64,000 bases of DNA from Cryptomeria japonica (Eukaryota > Streptophyta > Pinopsida > Cupressales > Cupressaceae), in assembly GCF_030272615.1 (NCBI RefSeq), contig NC_081406.1, positions 258,901,386 through 258,965,385 of the forward strand, in the 5' to 3' direction. The notes below the pieces were generated by a model. The model made no database searches. It had not been told where the DNA came from and worked only from the letters and a program-made list of their open reading frames with translations. Below, piece by piece: positions 21,517 to 34,516 of the stretch. Within the stretch, counting starts at the first letter, position 1. The number at the start of each line of letters is the position of its first letter. The position numbers and the translations under genes were made by a program.

Positions 21517-21839
21517 ATCTCCCCCTTTTTCATTGATGGCAACATTCATCAATGACAAACAAAGATTTCATCTTTCAAACCTCTCCCCCTTAGAAAAATG
21601 ACTATATCTCTCCAAACTCTCAAACCTCCAAAATCTCCAAACTCTCCCCCTTTGACATCAAAGACAAAGGTAAGCAACAACTCAACTCAGAATCCACACA
21701 GCTCCCCCTAAGAGGAAGCCCCAAAACATTAGCCAAGACTAAAATATGCATGAAGTTTCCTAGACTAATGCACTGGAAAATGTACTTAATTCAAACCAGG
21801 AAGGGGTTTGACCCCCAACATCTATCGAAGATACTCAAA

Positions 21840-22174
21840 ATTATCTTTGCATAAGGCCTTCGTAAAGCTATCTACAACTTACTCTTTTGTAGGTACATAT
21901 TCAAGTTTTACTTCATTGTCCAACACCTTCTCCCTTAAGAAATGATACTGAATAGAAATATGCTTTGTTCTGGAATGCGGTACCGGGTTCTTAGAGATAT
22001 TGATTGCACTTGTATTGTCACACATGGTTGAGATTGGTTCATCAAACATCACACCAATATCCTTCAATGTATGTTTCATCCAAAGCACCTGAGTGCAACA
22101 TGAAGTGGCTGCAATATACTCAACTTTTGTGGTTGATAAAGATACATAATCCTGCTTCTTGCTTAACGATCCAA
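21840..22174 (-). pseudogene. RNase H tail of Copia element A
   Basis: Minus-strand text LWMKHTLKDIGVMFDEP, then CDNTSAINISKNPV and KHISIQYHFLREKV, matches the RNase H end of Copia polyproteins. The polypurine tract and 3' LTR follow after about 300 bp. Confidence 0.8.
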
Positions 22175-23573
22175 CTAACCGCCCTGGGAGCCAAGGAAAA
22201 ATGCTCCACCACTAGTACTCTTTCTGTCATCAACACTTCCTGCCCAATCTGCATCAATATAAGCTTTTAGAGTAAATTCTAATCCTCTGGGATACCACAA
22301 TCCAAAATATTTTGTTCCTTTCAAATATCTCAATATCCTCTTTATTGCAATAGCATGAGATTCCTTTGATTCTTGCTGAAATCTGGCCGGAAGACAAACA
22401 GTGTACATGATATCTGGTCTAGTAGCAGTTAGATATAGTAATCCTCCAATCATAGATCTATACTTGCTTGCATCAACTTTAGGAGATTTATCATCATTAG
22501 TCAACTTACATCCGGTAATCATAGGAGTACATATCGGTTTGGAATTCTCTAATCCAAACTTCTTCAATAGCTCTCTAACATACTTTGACGAGGAAATAAA
22601 AATACCTTTACTGTTCTGATTCACTTGCAATCCAAGAAAGAAATTTAAATCACCAATCATAGACATTTCAAATTCCTTTTGCATTTCACTAGCAAATTTC
22701 TGGTACATGTCTTCATTACCTCCAAAGATTATACCATCCACATACACAACAACAATTAGGATCTTAATTGATTCAACTTTAAAGTAAAGATTGTTGTCAG
22801 CAAACCCTTTTTGAGAACCTTGATTCAGTAGATACTTGTCTAACCTTCCATACCAAGCTTTAGGTGCTTGCTTCAATCCATACAACACCTTCTTCAATAT
22901 GCAAACAACATCCAAATCATCTAATAACTTGAATCCTTTTGGTTGTTGAATGTAAACTTCTTCTTTTAATTCCCCATTTAGAAATGTTGATTTCATATCT
23001 ATTTGATAAACTTTAAAATCCTTAAATGCTACAAAAGCTAAAAAACATCTTGATAGCCTCTATTCTAGCAACATGAGCATATGTTTCTTCAAAATCAATT
23101 CCTTCAACCTGTGTATATCCTTTGCATATCAACCTTGCTTTGTTTCTCACTATGTGACCATCTTCATCCAACTTATTCTAGAACACCCATTTTATTCCAA
23201 TAACATTCTTATATGTCGGTCTAGGGACTAGTTCCCAAGTTTGATTCTTCTCAATTTGATCCAACTCTTTCTTCATAGCCTTCATCCAATTCTAATCTTT
23301 ACAAGCTTCTTCAATTGTCTTAGGTTCAACTTTAGAAAGTAAACATAAAAGAACTTGTTCTTCAACAACTTTGTTTCTTGTAATAACTCCTTTTTTTTGT
23401 CTCCCATAATTTGATTCTCGGAATGATTTTTCTATACATACCTTGAGGTTTTTTATATAGTTGTCGAAGCAACATGAGCTTCCTTCTGCTTGTCTTCACC
23501 CATGTTCTTCTCTATTTGTAGACTCATCAGATTCATAACCTGCTTGTATACTAGATTCTTTTGAAAAAAATTC
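22175..23573 (-). pseudogene. Reverse transcriptase region of Copia element A
   Basis: The minus strand encodes typical Copia reverse-transcriptase text: FLNGELKEEVYIQQPKGF, LYGLKQAPKAWY, the catalytic-box region VVYVDGIIFGG, and FEMSMIGDLNFFLGLQVNQ. The start of RNase H (YIDADWAGSVDDRKSTSG) follows. Broken, with a small number of breaks. Confidence 0.85.
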
Positions 23574-24787
23574 ATTTAGACAGTTCTGATACTGGGAGAA
23601 AACTGAGAGTGGGGGGGGTGAATCAATTTTCTTACAAGTATAACAGTTAATGCAGATTATAAACTTTATACTTGAGCACAAAGAAACCAACACAATGAAA
23701 GATAAAGAATGAAAGCATAGTACACACAACACCAATATTTTTGACATGGAAAACCAGGTAAGGGGAAAAACCTCGGTGGGAAACCCTACCCACAATCAGA
23801 TAATACTTCTGCAATAGTATGTGAAATAATTATAATGGGGATTTCACTTGCAATCAAGCCAACCACCTAGAGCTCACTTCTCATCACAAAGGGAAGTCTC
23901 ACTGACTTACAAAAACATTGGACTAGAATCCAAAAAAAATGAACTGCGAAAGTAGCATCTCCTAATGCTTGATACAGTTCCCTTTAAGCACAGATGTCTG
24001 TCCCGCAACACCAAATCCTTCACAACCTTTTGTTGAATGTTATATCATTGTTCACACATAAACCTTTCTCTGATAATGCAAACATAACCATCGAAACCAA
24101 TATTATATGAATAAGTCACCTATAAATATAGATCATCAACCTTATTGATAAGGTCAGCTAAACCCTAAACCCATAAACCCATAGTTACAAAAATTACATC
24201 ACATGATATCACCAAACCAATATTATGATTTATGTTACATAGCATGGACCTAAATCAAATACCCAAACAATTACATCCATCAGAAATAACGCTAAGACCA
24301 ATATCCAACACGTTTCACCAACCGGTAGAAACCCTCAGTATAATAACACAAAATATCTAACCGGATCCAAATAGGACCATCATATCAACATGCCAGCCAA
24401 TGTGAAGCCACCAAACAATTGGCACATGATCAAGAAGCACCTTCAACATGTTAAAAATCATTTCCATAAGTTAGACCAAAATCACTGAACCATATCATCA
24501 AATATCGCTAACCCGTAGAGCTAACCAATACCCAGAAATACCAACTGGAAACATAAGCGATAGATTCTGGAGCACCAAATCATGAACCAATAGAATATGA
24601 AAAGAATATAACCATCCAAAACTAAATCTAGGGATCTGATCATACCGAATTAGAATCACAACCAAAACCAAGACAAACACCAAGTCTAACCGGGATAGGT
24701 CCAAATGGGATAGCAGAACCATATCCAACTAGGATATAGTGTTGACATCAATGACATCACTTAACCAAATCCAACACATTGCCAACA
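23574..24787 (-). repeat. 3' LTR of Copia element B
   Basis: 1214 bp; minus-strand start TGTTGGCAATGTGTTGG after the polypurine tract. It has an eight-G run near 23613 matching the one in the 5' LTR. The terminal two bases on the left differ from the 5' LTR copy. Confidence 0.88.
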
Positions 24788-25221
24788 ATCTCCCCCTTTG
24801 GCATTGATGGCAACAATGAATGTGAAAAACATCCAAGTGCTAAGGAATGCCAACAATCTCCCAAAGACTGATCTAAAATATATATCCCCCCTTTATTGAA
24901 CACATGAATACCATCTCCCCAAGGATTAACTGTTTTTCACATTAACACCATCTCCCCCTTTGACATCAATGACAAAGGATGGATACCAACACACACACAA
25001 AAAAATGAACTAAACAGTTGTCTACTCCCCCTAAGCAGCAACATCATCTCATCAACTCAGATCAGAAAATATGTCTGATAGGCTCATCGGATTGATGCAT
25101 TCTTGCATCTCTAAGTTTCTTACGGAGGGGTGGTGACCCCCAACTGATCTCTAAGATATTCAAAAGTATCTTTAGGCAATGGTTTTGTTAGAATATTTGC
25201 AATATGTTCCTTAGTAGGCAC

Positions 25222-26766
25222 CTAAACCAATCTAACTTCCTTAGCTTCAACCTTTTCCTTCAAGAAATTATACCTTATAAAAATGTGTTTTGATTTGGAA
25301 TGAAATACTGGATTCTTTGACATATCAATAGAAGCAGTATTAGCATAGTGAATAACAATAGGCTCATCATAACTTACTCTTATATCTTTCAACATATGTT
25401 TCATCCATAAAATCCAAGTACGGTTAGTTGCAACAACTACATATTCAACTTCAACAGTAGATAATGAAGTGCATGATTGTTTCTTGCTAAGCCATGAAAC
25501 TAATTTCTTCCCAAGAAAGAATGCACCACTTATAATTCTCTTCCGGTCATCCACATCTCCTACCCAATTAGATTCTATATAGGAACATAGTCTGAAATCA
25601 TCATCCTTTGGATACCATAACCCATAGTCTATTGTACCTGCTAAATATTTGAATATTCTTTTAACAACAATATCATGAATTTCTCTAGGATCTGATTGAA
25701 ATCTAGAATAAATACAAACAACATTCATTATATCAGGTCTAGTTTGAGTTAAGTACAACAATCCACCAATCATTGATTTGTATCTACTTGAATTTATTCT
25801 ATGAGATTCATCATCCTTTGACAATTTGCAACCGGTTATCATAGGAGTACTGACAGGTTTAGAATTCTCAAGTCCAAATTTCTTAAGCAATTCCTTCACA
25901 TACTTGGTTTTACAAATGAAAATACCTTGATCAGTTTGAATAATTTGCAAACCTAAGAAAATTTTCATCTCACCAATCATAGACATTTCAAATTCATTCT
26001 TCATATCATCGGCAAATTTCATTCATAAACATTCTTCTCCACCAAAAATGATATCATCCACAAATACTTCAATGATTAGTATGTCATCATGCTCAATCTT
26101 ATAATATAAGTTACTATCAACATTACCTTTGCTAAAACAAAGCTTAGAAAGATATTTATCTCATCTAGCATACCATGCTCTAGGGGCTTGTTTCAATCCA
26201 TATAAAGCTTTCTTCAATCTGCAAACCATGTCTTTGTCCTCTGATAAAGAGAATCCATTAGGCTGCTCAATGTAGACTTCCTCTTCAAGATATCCATTAA
26301 GAAATGCACATTTGACATCCATCTGATATACCTTGTAGTTCTTGTATGTAGCATAGGCAAGAAATAGTCTTATCGCTTCAATTATTGCAATCAGAGCATA
26401 AGTTTCATCATAATCAACTCCTTCTTGTGAGTAACCTTTGCAAACCAGTCTAGCTTTATTTCTCACAACTTGACCTTCCTCATTTAATTTATTCTTGAAA
26501 CCCCATTTAGTTCCAACAATATTCTTATCTTTAGGCCTAGGAACCAATTCCCAAGTCTTATTCTTTTCTATCTGATCTAGTTTCTCTTCCATTGATTTCA
26601 CCCAATTCTCATTTTTACTTGCTTCAATAAAATATTCCGGTTCAACTTGAGAAATTAAACGTACCTCTTCAGCAACTAACCTTGTTCTTGTCATCACACC
26701 TTTTCTTTTATCTCCAATGATCCGATCTTTAGAATGATTCAGCTTCACATACCTAGGAGTTTTCAA
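25222..26766 (-). pseudogene. Reverse transcriptase and RNase H region of Copia element B
   Basis: Text includes WELVPRPKDKNIVGTKWGFK, YQMDVKCAFLNGYLEEEVYI and LYGLKQAPRAWYAR from reverse transcriptase. FEMSMIGEMKIFLGLQIIQT and the RNase H stretch SYIESNWVGDVDDRK follow. Strongly similar in plan to the same region of element A, so the two are related families. Broken, with a few breaks. Confidence 0.85.
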
Positions 26767-26779
26767 ATTGTCTTGACTT

Positions 26780-27530
26780 TTTGATTCTTTATGCCCTTCA
26801 TCAGTTACAATGGATTTTTTTGATGTTATCGAAGCAATTGGATCTATTCTCTAAAATGATTCTTGCATTGTCGGTTTTTATCTGATAGATTCTTCTTCCA
26901 ATACATAATCATATGATCTAATCTGATTGTTACCTTGCTCAGCCACCTTGACATTTATGCTTTCCATTATCCTGTTCAATCTTTTGTTATAACATCTATA
27001 TGCTTTGCTCTTAGTGGAATAACCCAAAAAAATTCCTTCATCACTTCTAGGATCAAATTTTCCTAATGCATCATCTCTTCTAATATAACATTTACTTCCA
27101 AAAATTCTAAAATATCTAACAGTAGGAGTATGACCATACCATAATTCATAAGGAGTCTTACCAAAATCACCTTTTATGTGTATTATGTTGAAAGTGTATA
27201 TTGCGGTATTGACAGATTCTCTCCAATAGATATTAGGCAATTTGGCTTCCATCAACATTGTTCTTGCAACTTCTAAGATAGTTATGTTCTTCCTTTCCAC
27301 TATTACATTTTGTTGTGGGGTTCTAGGTGCAGAAAATTGTCTTCTGATTCCATGCTTCTCACAAAAGTTTTTGAACTCGCCGGATGTAAATTCACCGCCT
27401 TGATATGATCTTAAACCTTTTATCTTCAATCCTATTTCTGTCTCAACCATAGCTTTGAAAATTTTGAATTTCTCAAGAGCTTCAGATTTTTGTTTCAAAA
27501 ATGCAACCCACATCATTCTAGAATAGTCAT
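26780..27530 (-). pseudogene. Integrase core region of Copia element B
   Basis: Resumes left of the solo LTR with DYSRMMWVAFLKQKSEALEK. Then follow LRSYQGGEFTSGEFKNFCEK, TPQQNVIVERKNITILEVAR, and YELWYGHTPTVRYFRIFGSK. This is the standard Copia integrase core and its downstream conserved block. Broken. Confidence 0.85.
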
Positions 27531-29136
27531 TGTGTGGTTGAAATATGAGGAATGCTTCCACCTGCAAGAAAACACAAATCACACACACACATGAGACATT
27601 ACGTTAGTGAAATCAAGAGATTGAAAATGCAAACTAATCTAGTTGTTAGTCCAAGAAATCTCAAGATTGCTAAGCCCGTCCCATGCTCCTCTATCTCTAA
27701 AGATCTCTAAGATTCAAGGTGGCCCTCACTTGGAAGAGCACTTGGTCCTCAAGATGACAACCTAGAGAACGAGTTATGAATTATGATTCTAGGATCAAAA
27801 TGCAAACAACTAAGATCCTAGCTAAGATGAGATGATGGATGGAGATGCAAGATGCAAGATGGAGATATGAAATGAGTTCCAAATTGAAAGATTAAGTGAA
27901 ATAATTAGGTTAATATGAGGATGAGATGTGATAATGCTATGAAAAATGATATAAATTAAGCTAGCAAGATACTTTAAACATGTATAAAACTAAGCTATAA
28001 TGAAATTAAAATGGCCTAAATGCTTGGTGATGGGGATTGAGCTCCTTGATAACCTGGACAACACAATTAGACTATAGATTGGATGCAATAGAAAATGTGA
28101 TCCGTAGATTGAAGAAATGGGCTCTATTTATAAAGAAATGGATGGTTGAGATTGAGCAATCTCAGAGCAATCTCAACAAGGGCTAGGATTGAAAGTTATC
28201 AATCCATGTGAGGGATCCAATCCAATCCCAGTTGACAAATGTCATCTTGAGAGTGCTTGAGAGATGTTAAGCAAGCATTAGCTGCTAATTGAGCATTAGG
28301 GAAGGCTTCAAGGGTTGACATCATTGGATAAAGCTTTTATCAAAGGAAGCAGGCTATTGTCCAAGAGGTAAACTCTTGTGCAAGGATAAAAGATAGTCAA
28401 GTGGACAACCATCATGGATTAGGGATGCGGGCTTGTAAAAGGCATTAAATTCATTTTGAAGACTTTGGAGGCTAACTTGCTTCAAGAGGAAAACCACTAT
28501 TGGTCTAGGGGACAACTTTGTAAGAGCCTTACAAATTTGGGGGTATTCAACAAGTTACCTTGTTGAAAGGGGAAGGTCTTAAATGCATTTTGAAGATTTT
28601 CTCCAAATTTGGAGAAGTGACTCCCCAAATTTAGGGATTGGACACGATGAGAGAATTAGGCTAATTAATGGAGGATTAGAGGTTCTAGAAGAAATTAGGA
28701 GGGCAAGTGGGAAATTTAGGATTTGGCAAGTGGGTGAGGGAAAATAGGAATTTTAGTAAATTAAAAAGATTTAATTTAGCCAAAAGAGGATGCAACTTGC
28801 CTTTGATAGATTTTGCAAGTGGGGGGAGATTTACAAATAAATTTTGATTTATTTAGATGCAGAGGAGATTTTAATTAAATGTAGCTTTAATGAGAAAGGG
28901 AATACGTTGATATTTTTAATTAAATGTGAATTTAATTAAAATGGCTAGAGGGGGAGGTATTTAATTAAATGGATTAGATAGAAGAAGGGTATATTAATTA
29001 AATGTTAATTTAATTAATAGGCTATTAGAAGAATAGGGATATTAATTAAATATTAATTTAATTAATAGGAAGAATTTAATGATGATTAAATGAATAAAAT
29101 ACATTTAATTAATTGTGCTTGTTTTAGGTGTCTACA
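27531..29136 (-). repeat. Solo LTR (Ty3, Tat-like superfamily) inside Copia element B
   Basis: 1606 bp, starting TGTAGACACC and ending CCACACA on the minus strand, flanked by gtcat (27526-27530) and gtcac (29137-29141), a 5-bp target duplication with one mismatch. No primer site, coding sequence or second LTR is present, so it is a solo LTR left by recombination. It has the AT-rich opening (28600-29136) and a TATA-like CTTTATAAATAG (minus, 28124-28135). It shares the stretch CTTTCAATCCTAGCCCTT with the LTR at 62004-63635. It splits the Copia integrase coding sequence exactly. Confidence 0.9.
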
Positions 29137-29879
29137 GTCACCAATAAGCAACATAAATTATCTATCACAAGTTGAAAACTTTTAGTTCTTGTCGGTCCAC
29201 ACAGATTAGTATGAATAAGATCAATAATTTCATTAGATCTATCATGTATTCTTCTAAAAGAAGTTCTAACTTGCTTACCCATTTGACATTCTCTACATAC
29301 TGGATTATGAGGTTTAACAATCTTGGGCAAATCTCTGACAACCTGTGTTGAATTGATGTTCACTATGCAATCAAAATTTACATGACACATCCACTTATGT
29401 CATAACCAACTTTCATCAATATGAGCAATCAAGCAAGCCTTCTCACGGGAGTTCAGATGAAAGATGTTTCCTTTGGTCTAAGTTCCGGATGCAATCTTGA
29501 ATCCAGATCTATTGATAATCTTGCATTTTTCATCTTTAAATTACAAATGAAATCCTCTATCCACCATTTGACCTAAACTCAAAAGATTATGACTCAATAC
29601 TTCAACATAATAAACATTGTCAGTATTAGTCTTACCATCTAAGGATATTGTTCCTTTGCCTTTGATCCTGCATGCCTTGTTGTCTCCAAATTTGACTAGT
29701 CCACCATCAAAATCTTGCAAAGTTAGGAATTTCCTCTTATCACCAGTCATGTGACATGAGCAACTACTGTCTATAACCCAACCATCCTTCTCTTCAATTT
29801 TAGTAGCTAAATCCTTCTCCTCAGTATGAGTTGCTTCAATGATAGGTTTCAGAGAATCATCATTGATATCAATAAAGAC
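29137..29879 (-). pseudogene. Protease and pre-integrase region of Copia element B
   Basis: Minus-strand text includes MTGDKRKFLTLQDFDGG and YYVEVLSHNLLSLGQM, typical of the stretch after the Copia protease, and then VCRECQMGKQVRTSF with IHTNLCGPTRTKS at the start of integrase. The solo LTR interrupts integrase at 29136. Broken. Confidence 0.8.
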
Positions 29880-30960
29880 TCAATCTTTATCGGAGCTTCC
29901 ATTACCGGATCCACTTATAGGTTCATCATCATCATCGTCATCAGTAATACCAAAATCATCATCACTAGCATAATAACATAATTTATCCTTATTCCTTCTA
30001 ATTATAGATCTACTTTGATATTCTAGATTGGGCTTATAATTCCTCATAAATCTTTCATGATTCCTAGCAGCTCTTTCAGGACATCTAGTAGCAAAATGAC
30101 CAATTTTATTGCATGAAAAACATTTAAAAGGTACTTTTCCTTTATACTTACTTCCAACCGGTCCTTTAGGGATTCTTCTAGCAATTAGGGTTTCCAACTC
30201 TTCAAGTTCTCTATCTTCTCTCTCAATGTCCTCCAAATATTTAGCATATAACTCCTTCCAATCTATCTTCTGCTCGCCGAAGGCGGATGCTTTAAATGCA
30301 GTTTTTGTCTTAGAAGCACTCTGATCTCCAAGTTCCTCAAGCTCAAATGCAGTCAATTTCCCAAGTAATGTATCTTTGGTAATAGGGGTACTTGACATTG
30401 TTTGGAGTTCGTTAATTGCAGTAGCCTCCATCTTGTAACCCGGAGGTAGAACTCTCAGAATCTTTGAGACAACCTCATCCTTATTAACTGATCCGCCGCA
30501 ACATTTGATTCCCATGACAATCTCTTTCACTCTATCCATGAAAGAACTTATCTTCTCATCTTCTTCCATCTTCAAAATTTCATATCTCACCTGGAAACCT
30601 TCAAGTTTTGCAATCTTTACTGTCACCTTCATAAAGATTTTCAATTATTAGCTAGATCTGCTTTGCATTCTCCAACTCTATGGCATTCAATAACTTCTCA
30701 TCATATAAGACACTTAACAATGCTTCTTTTTCTCTGACATCATTTTCAGCTCTCTTCTATTCATCAGCAGGTGTCGGTGTTCTAAAATTAGGATCATGAG
30801 GTATATACCCTTTCTCCACTATCTCCCAAACTTCAACTCCAAGATATCTTAGATGAATCTTCATTTGCTCCTTCCATATTTTGTAATTTGTGCCATCAAA
30901 TTTGGGACTCTCATTCGGGTAGGGGTTAAATATAGAACTTGATGTTGATGCCATTAGATC
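29880..30960 (-). pseudogene. gag region of Copia element B
   Basis: The minus strand opens MASTSSSIFNPYPNESPKFD, then YKIWKEQMKIHLRYLGVEVW, typical of the Copia gag N-terminus. A gag core and a zinc knuckle CFSCNKIGHFATRC follow. The tail is acidic (a run of D residues). The ATG lies about 55 bp after the primer site. Broken once or twice. Confidence 0.85.
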
Positions 30961-31009
30961 TCCTCAAGTTATTAAGCTTCTGCAAAGAGGACCAGACTCT
31001 AATACCAAT

Positions 31010-32219
31010 TGTTAGACAATTCTGATACCGGGAGGAAATTGAGAGGGGGGGGTGAATCAGTTTTCTCACAAGTATAACAGTTAATGCAGATTATAAACTT
31101 TATATTGGAGCACAAAGAAACCAACACAATGAAAGATAAAGCATGAAAGAACAGTACACACAACACCAATATTTTTGACGTGGAAACCCTGGTAAAGGGA
31201 AAAACCACAGTGGGAAACCCTACCCACAATCAGATAATACTTCTGCAACAGTATGTGAAATAATTATAAAGGGGATTGCACTTGAAATCAAGCCAACCAC
31301 CTAGAGCTCATTGCTCATCACAAAAGGGAAGTCTCACTAACTTACAAAAACATTGGACTATAATCCGGAAAGAATGAAATATGAAAGTAGCATCTCCTAA
31401 TGCTTGATACAGTTCTTGTTAAGCACAAATGTCTATCCTACAACATCAAATCCTTCACAACCTTTTGCTGAATGATATATCACTGTTCGCACATAAACCT
31501 TTCTCTAATAATGCAGCCATAACCATCGATACCAAGATTATATGAATAAGTCACCTATAAATACAGATCATCAACCTTATTGATAAGGTCGACTAAACCC
31601 TAAACCCATAAACCCATAATTATAAAAATTACATCACATGATATCACTAGACCAATATTATGATTTACATTATATAGCATGGACCTAAATCAAATACCTA
31701 AACAATTACATCTGCCGAAAATCACACTAAGACCAATATCCAACATGTTCCATCAACCGGTAGAAACCCTCGGTATAATAACATAGAATATCTAACCGGA
31801 TCCATATAGGACCATCATATCAGCATGCCAGACAATGTGAAGCCACCAAACAATTGGGACATGATCAAGAAGCACCTTCAGCATGTTAGAAATCATTTCC
31901 ATAAGCCGGACCAAAATCACTGAACCATATCATCAAATATCTCTAACCAATAGAGCTAACCCATACCAAGAAATACCAACCTGGAACATAAGTGCTAGCT
32001 TTCAAAGCACCAAATCATGAACCAATAGAATATGACAAGCATATAACCATCCTGACTAACCATCCAAAACTGAATCGGGGATCTAATCATGCTAGATCAA
32101 AATCATAGCCAAAACCAAGACAAACACCAAGTCTAATTGGGATAGCAGAACCATATCCAACTGGGATACAGTTTTGACATCAATGACAACACTTAACCAA
32201 ATCCAGCATATTGCCAGCA
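31010..32219 (-). repeat. 5' LTR of Copia element B
   Basis: 1210 bp; minus-strand start TGCTGGCAATATGCTGG, end TTGTCTAACA next to the primer site. It contains a nine-G run near 31048. Homologous along its whole length to 23574-24787. Confidence 0.9.
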
Positions 32220-33244
32220 CCTTCACATTTTCACTTTCAATGATTTTGTCCAGCCTCTTGTTATAAAAAGTGTATCCTTTTCTCTTTGTAGAGTAACCTA
32301 TAAATATACCTTCATCAACTCTACTATTAAACTTTCCAACATTTCCTTCATCTCTCTAGATATAGAACTTACTTCCGAAAAACTTTGAAATACCTTACTG
32401 AGGGAATTCTTCCATTCCATAACTCATATGATGTCTTTCCATACTTCTTCCTAAATAGAACTCTATTGAGGGTATATGCAACAATATGTATTGCTTCTGT
32501 CCAGCACACTTCTAGTAGATTTGCTTCTTTGATCATATTTTTTGCCGCCTCTTGAATAGTCATGTTCATTCTTTCAACTACTCCATTTTGTTGAGGCATC
32601 CTCAGAGCAGATAAATATCTTCTAATTCCATATTTCTCACATAAAGTAGAAAATTCATTAAAAATAAATTATCCTCCTCTATTAGATCTTAAACACTTAA
32701 TCCTTCTATCAACTTCATTCTCAACTCTAGCTTTGAATATCTTAAACTTTTCCAAAGCCTCTAATTTTTCTCTTAGAAATGCAACCCAGGTCAATCTAGA
32801 ATGATCATCTATTAAGAGCATGAAATACCTCTCACCTTGTAAACTCCTTGTTCTGATCGGACCACAAAGATCTACGTGTACCGAATGTAATAATCCGATA
32901 GAAGATTATTCTTTTCCTCTAAATGTTCATTTTGGCTACTTTCCCACTTGAGATTCTTTGCATATATTGTTATATGGTTTAATCAATCTTGGTAAATCTC
33001 TCATAGTTCTTGTCATGCTAATCCTCACCATCAAAGTTGATGTGACACATCCTCTAGTGCCATAGCCAACTTTCATTAATTTGAGATAATAGGAAATGTC
33101 CAATAGCAACTTCCAATTGATACATGTTTCCACTTGTCTTTTTCCTTGCAACAATAACACTTTTGCATCTCTTCTGGATCTCACAGCCACCATCCTAGAA
33201 TAACAATATTGTAACCATTTTTTGCACATTTGCCCAACACTCAA
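32220..33244 (-). pseudogene. Integrase region of Copia element A
   Basis: Traces of the GAG-pre-integrase segment (MRDLPRLIKPYN) and of the integrase core (MPQQNGVVERMNMTIQEAAK, YGKTSYELWNGRIPSVRYF). The region ends abruptly at 32219 where the LTR of element B begins; the rest of A resumes at 23573. Broken. Confidence 0.8.
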
Positions 33245-33264
33245 GAGATTATGATGTAATCCTT

Positions 33265-34450
33265 TTACATAGTAAAAATTATCAGTGTTATGCTTTCCAT
33301 CAAAAGTAATAGAACCATTCCAACAATTTGAGCACTCTGATCATCTCTAAACCTAACAAAACCACCATCATACTTTTCAAGCTTTACAAATTTACTTTTG
33401 TCACTGGTCATATGATTTGAACATCCACTATCAATAAACCATTCATTTCTATCTCTTCTAACATGAAATGTTGAAGCAATAGTCTCAACAACCTTAGAGT
33501 TATTATTATTAGACATAGATCCATCCTTTTCTACCAAGAATAAACAATCACCATCCTCATAATCTGACTCATCATCTAAAATACCAGCATCATCTCTAAC
33601 ATAGTAGGATTTCTTATTGAAATTTCCTTTGTTTTTTTGTAAATTTTTGTTTTGAGACTCTTTAGGACATCTAGATGCATAATGACAAATCTTTCCCACA
33701 TCTTTCCACACTTAAAACATTTAAGGGGTAACATACCTTTATACTTGTTGTTTCCTCTCTTCAGCTTTCTCACGAAGTTCGCTTCCATTTCATCCAAGAT
33801 CTCATCATTTGAATCTTCATATGTTGCCTTTGATGCTTCAAATGTTGTCTTTATTTTTACTTTATCTTTACCAAACTTCCTCATCTCAAATTCTATCAAG
33901 GTTCCATACAACTATTCTTTGGTAAAATTTGACGGATCATAAGTTTCTTCAATAGCTGAGATCTTGTCACTATAACACTCTCGTAAAGTCCTCATGATCT
34001 TCTCTATCACATCCTTATCATTCAAGGTACTGCCAAGATCTCTAATCTCATTCACTTCACTATCAACCTTTGGAAAATAGCTTGTTATATCTTCACCTTC
34101 TTCCATTATTAAATTCTCATAACTGCCTTTAGCAGTCTGCATCTTAGCTAGCTTAACTCTATCATTTCCTTCATAAATATTCTTCAATATTTTCCAGACT
34201 TCATAAGAAGTATCTAATGCAACAACATTCACCAATTTAGTTTTAGATAAGGCACTAAAGACAACATACCTTGCTCACTCATTATCTTCATAGGCTTTAA
34301 TCTCATCCAATGTAGTAGGTCCATTCGCCGGTTGCACATACTTGGTCTCCATAGCTTTTCAATTCTTGTAACTCAGTGAAATCAAATATCCCTGCTTCTT
34401 CACTCTCCAAAAACTATAGTTGAATCCTTCAAAAGTAGGAATAGTCAATT
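33265..34450 (-). pseudogene. gag and protease region of Copia element A
   Basis: Minus-strand coding traces include a Copia gag segment (VWKILKNIYEGNDRVKLAKM), a zinc-knuckle start CFKCGKM, and a protease segment WFIDSGCSNHMTSDKSKF. Order and spacing are as in Copia polyproteins. The region is broken in several places and is a fossil. Confidence 0.8.
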
Positions 34451-34516
34451 TATGCACCATCGGACCTCCTCAAGCAAAAAGTCTCACTATCTACAATCCA
34501 AAGCTTTGATACCAAT

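Larger units (their letters stand above)
23574..32219 (-). mobile_element. Copia element B, minus strand, nested in A
   Basis: LTRs of about 1.21 kb at 31010-32219 (5') and 23574-24787 (3') bracket a Copia coding region in minus orientation. A tRNA-Met-like primer site (TTGGTATTAGAGTC, minus) adjoins the 5' LTR and a polypurine tract (minus AAAGGGGGAGAT, 24788-24799) adjoins the 3' LTR. It interrupts element A between integrase and reverse transcriptase. The 5-bp flanks (aattc left, ccttc right) are only a weak match, so the target duplication has decayed or the left boundary is off by a base or two. LTRs differ by several percent by eye. Broken, with several breaks plus the solo LTR insertion. 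Lineage is close to A. Confidence 0.87.
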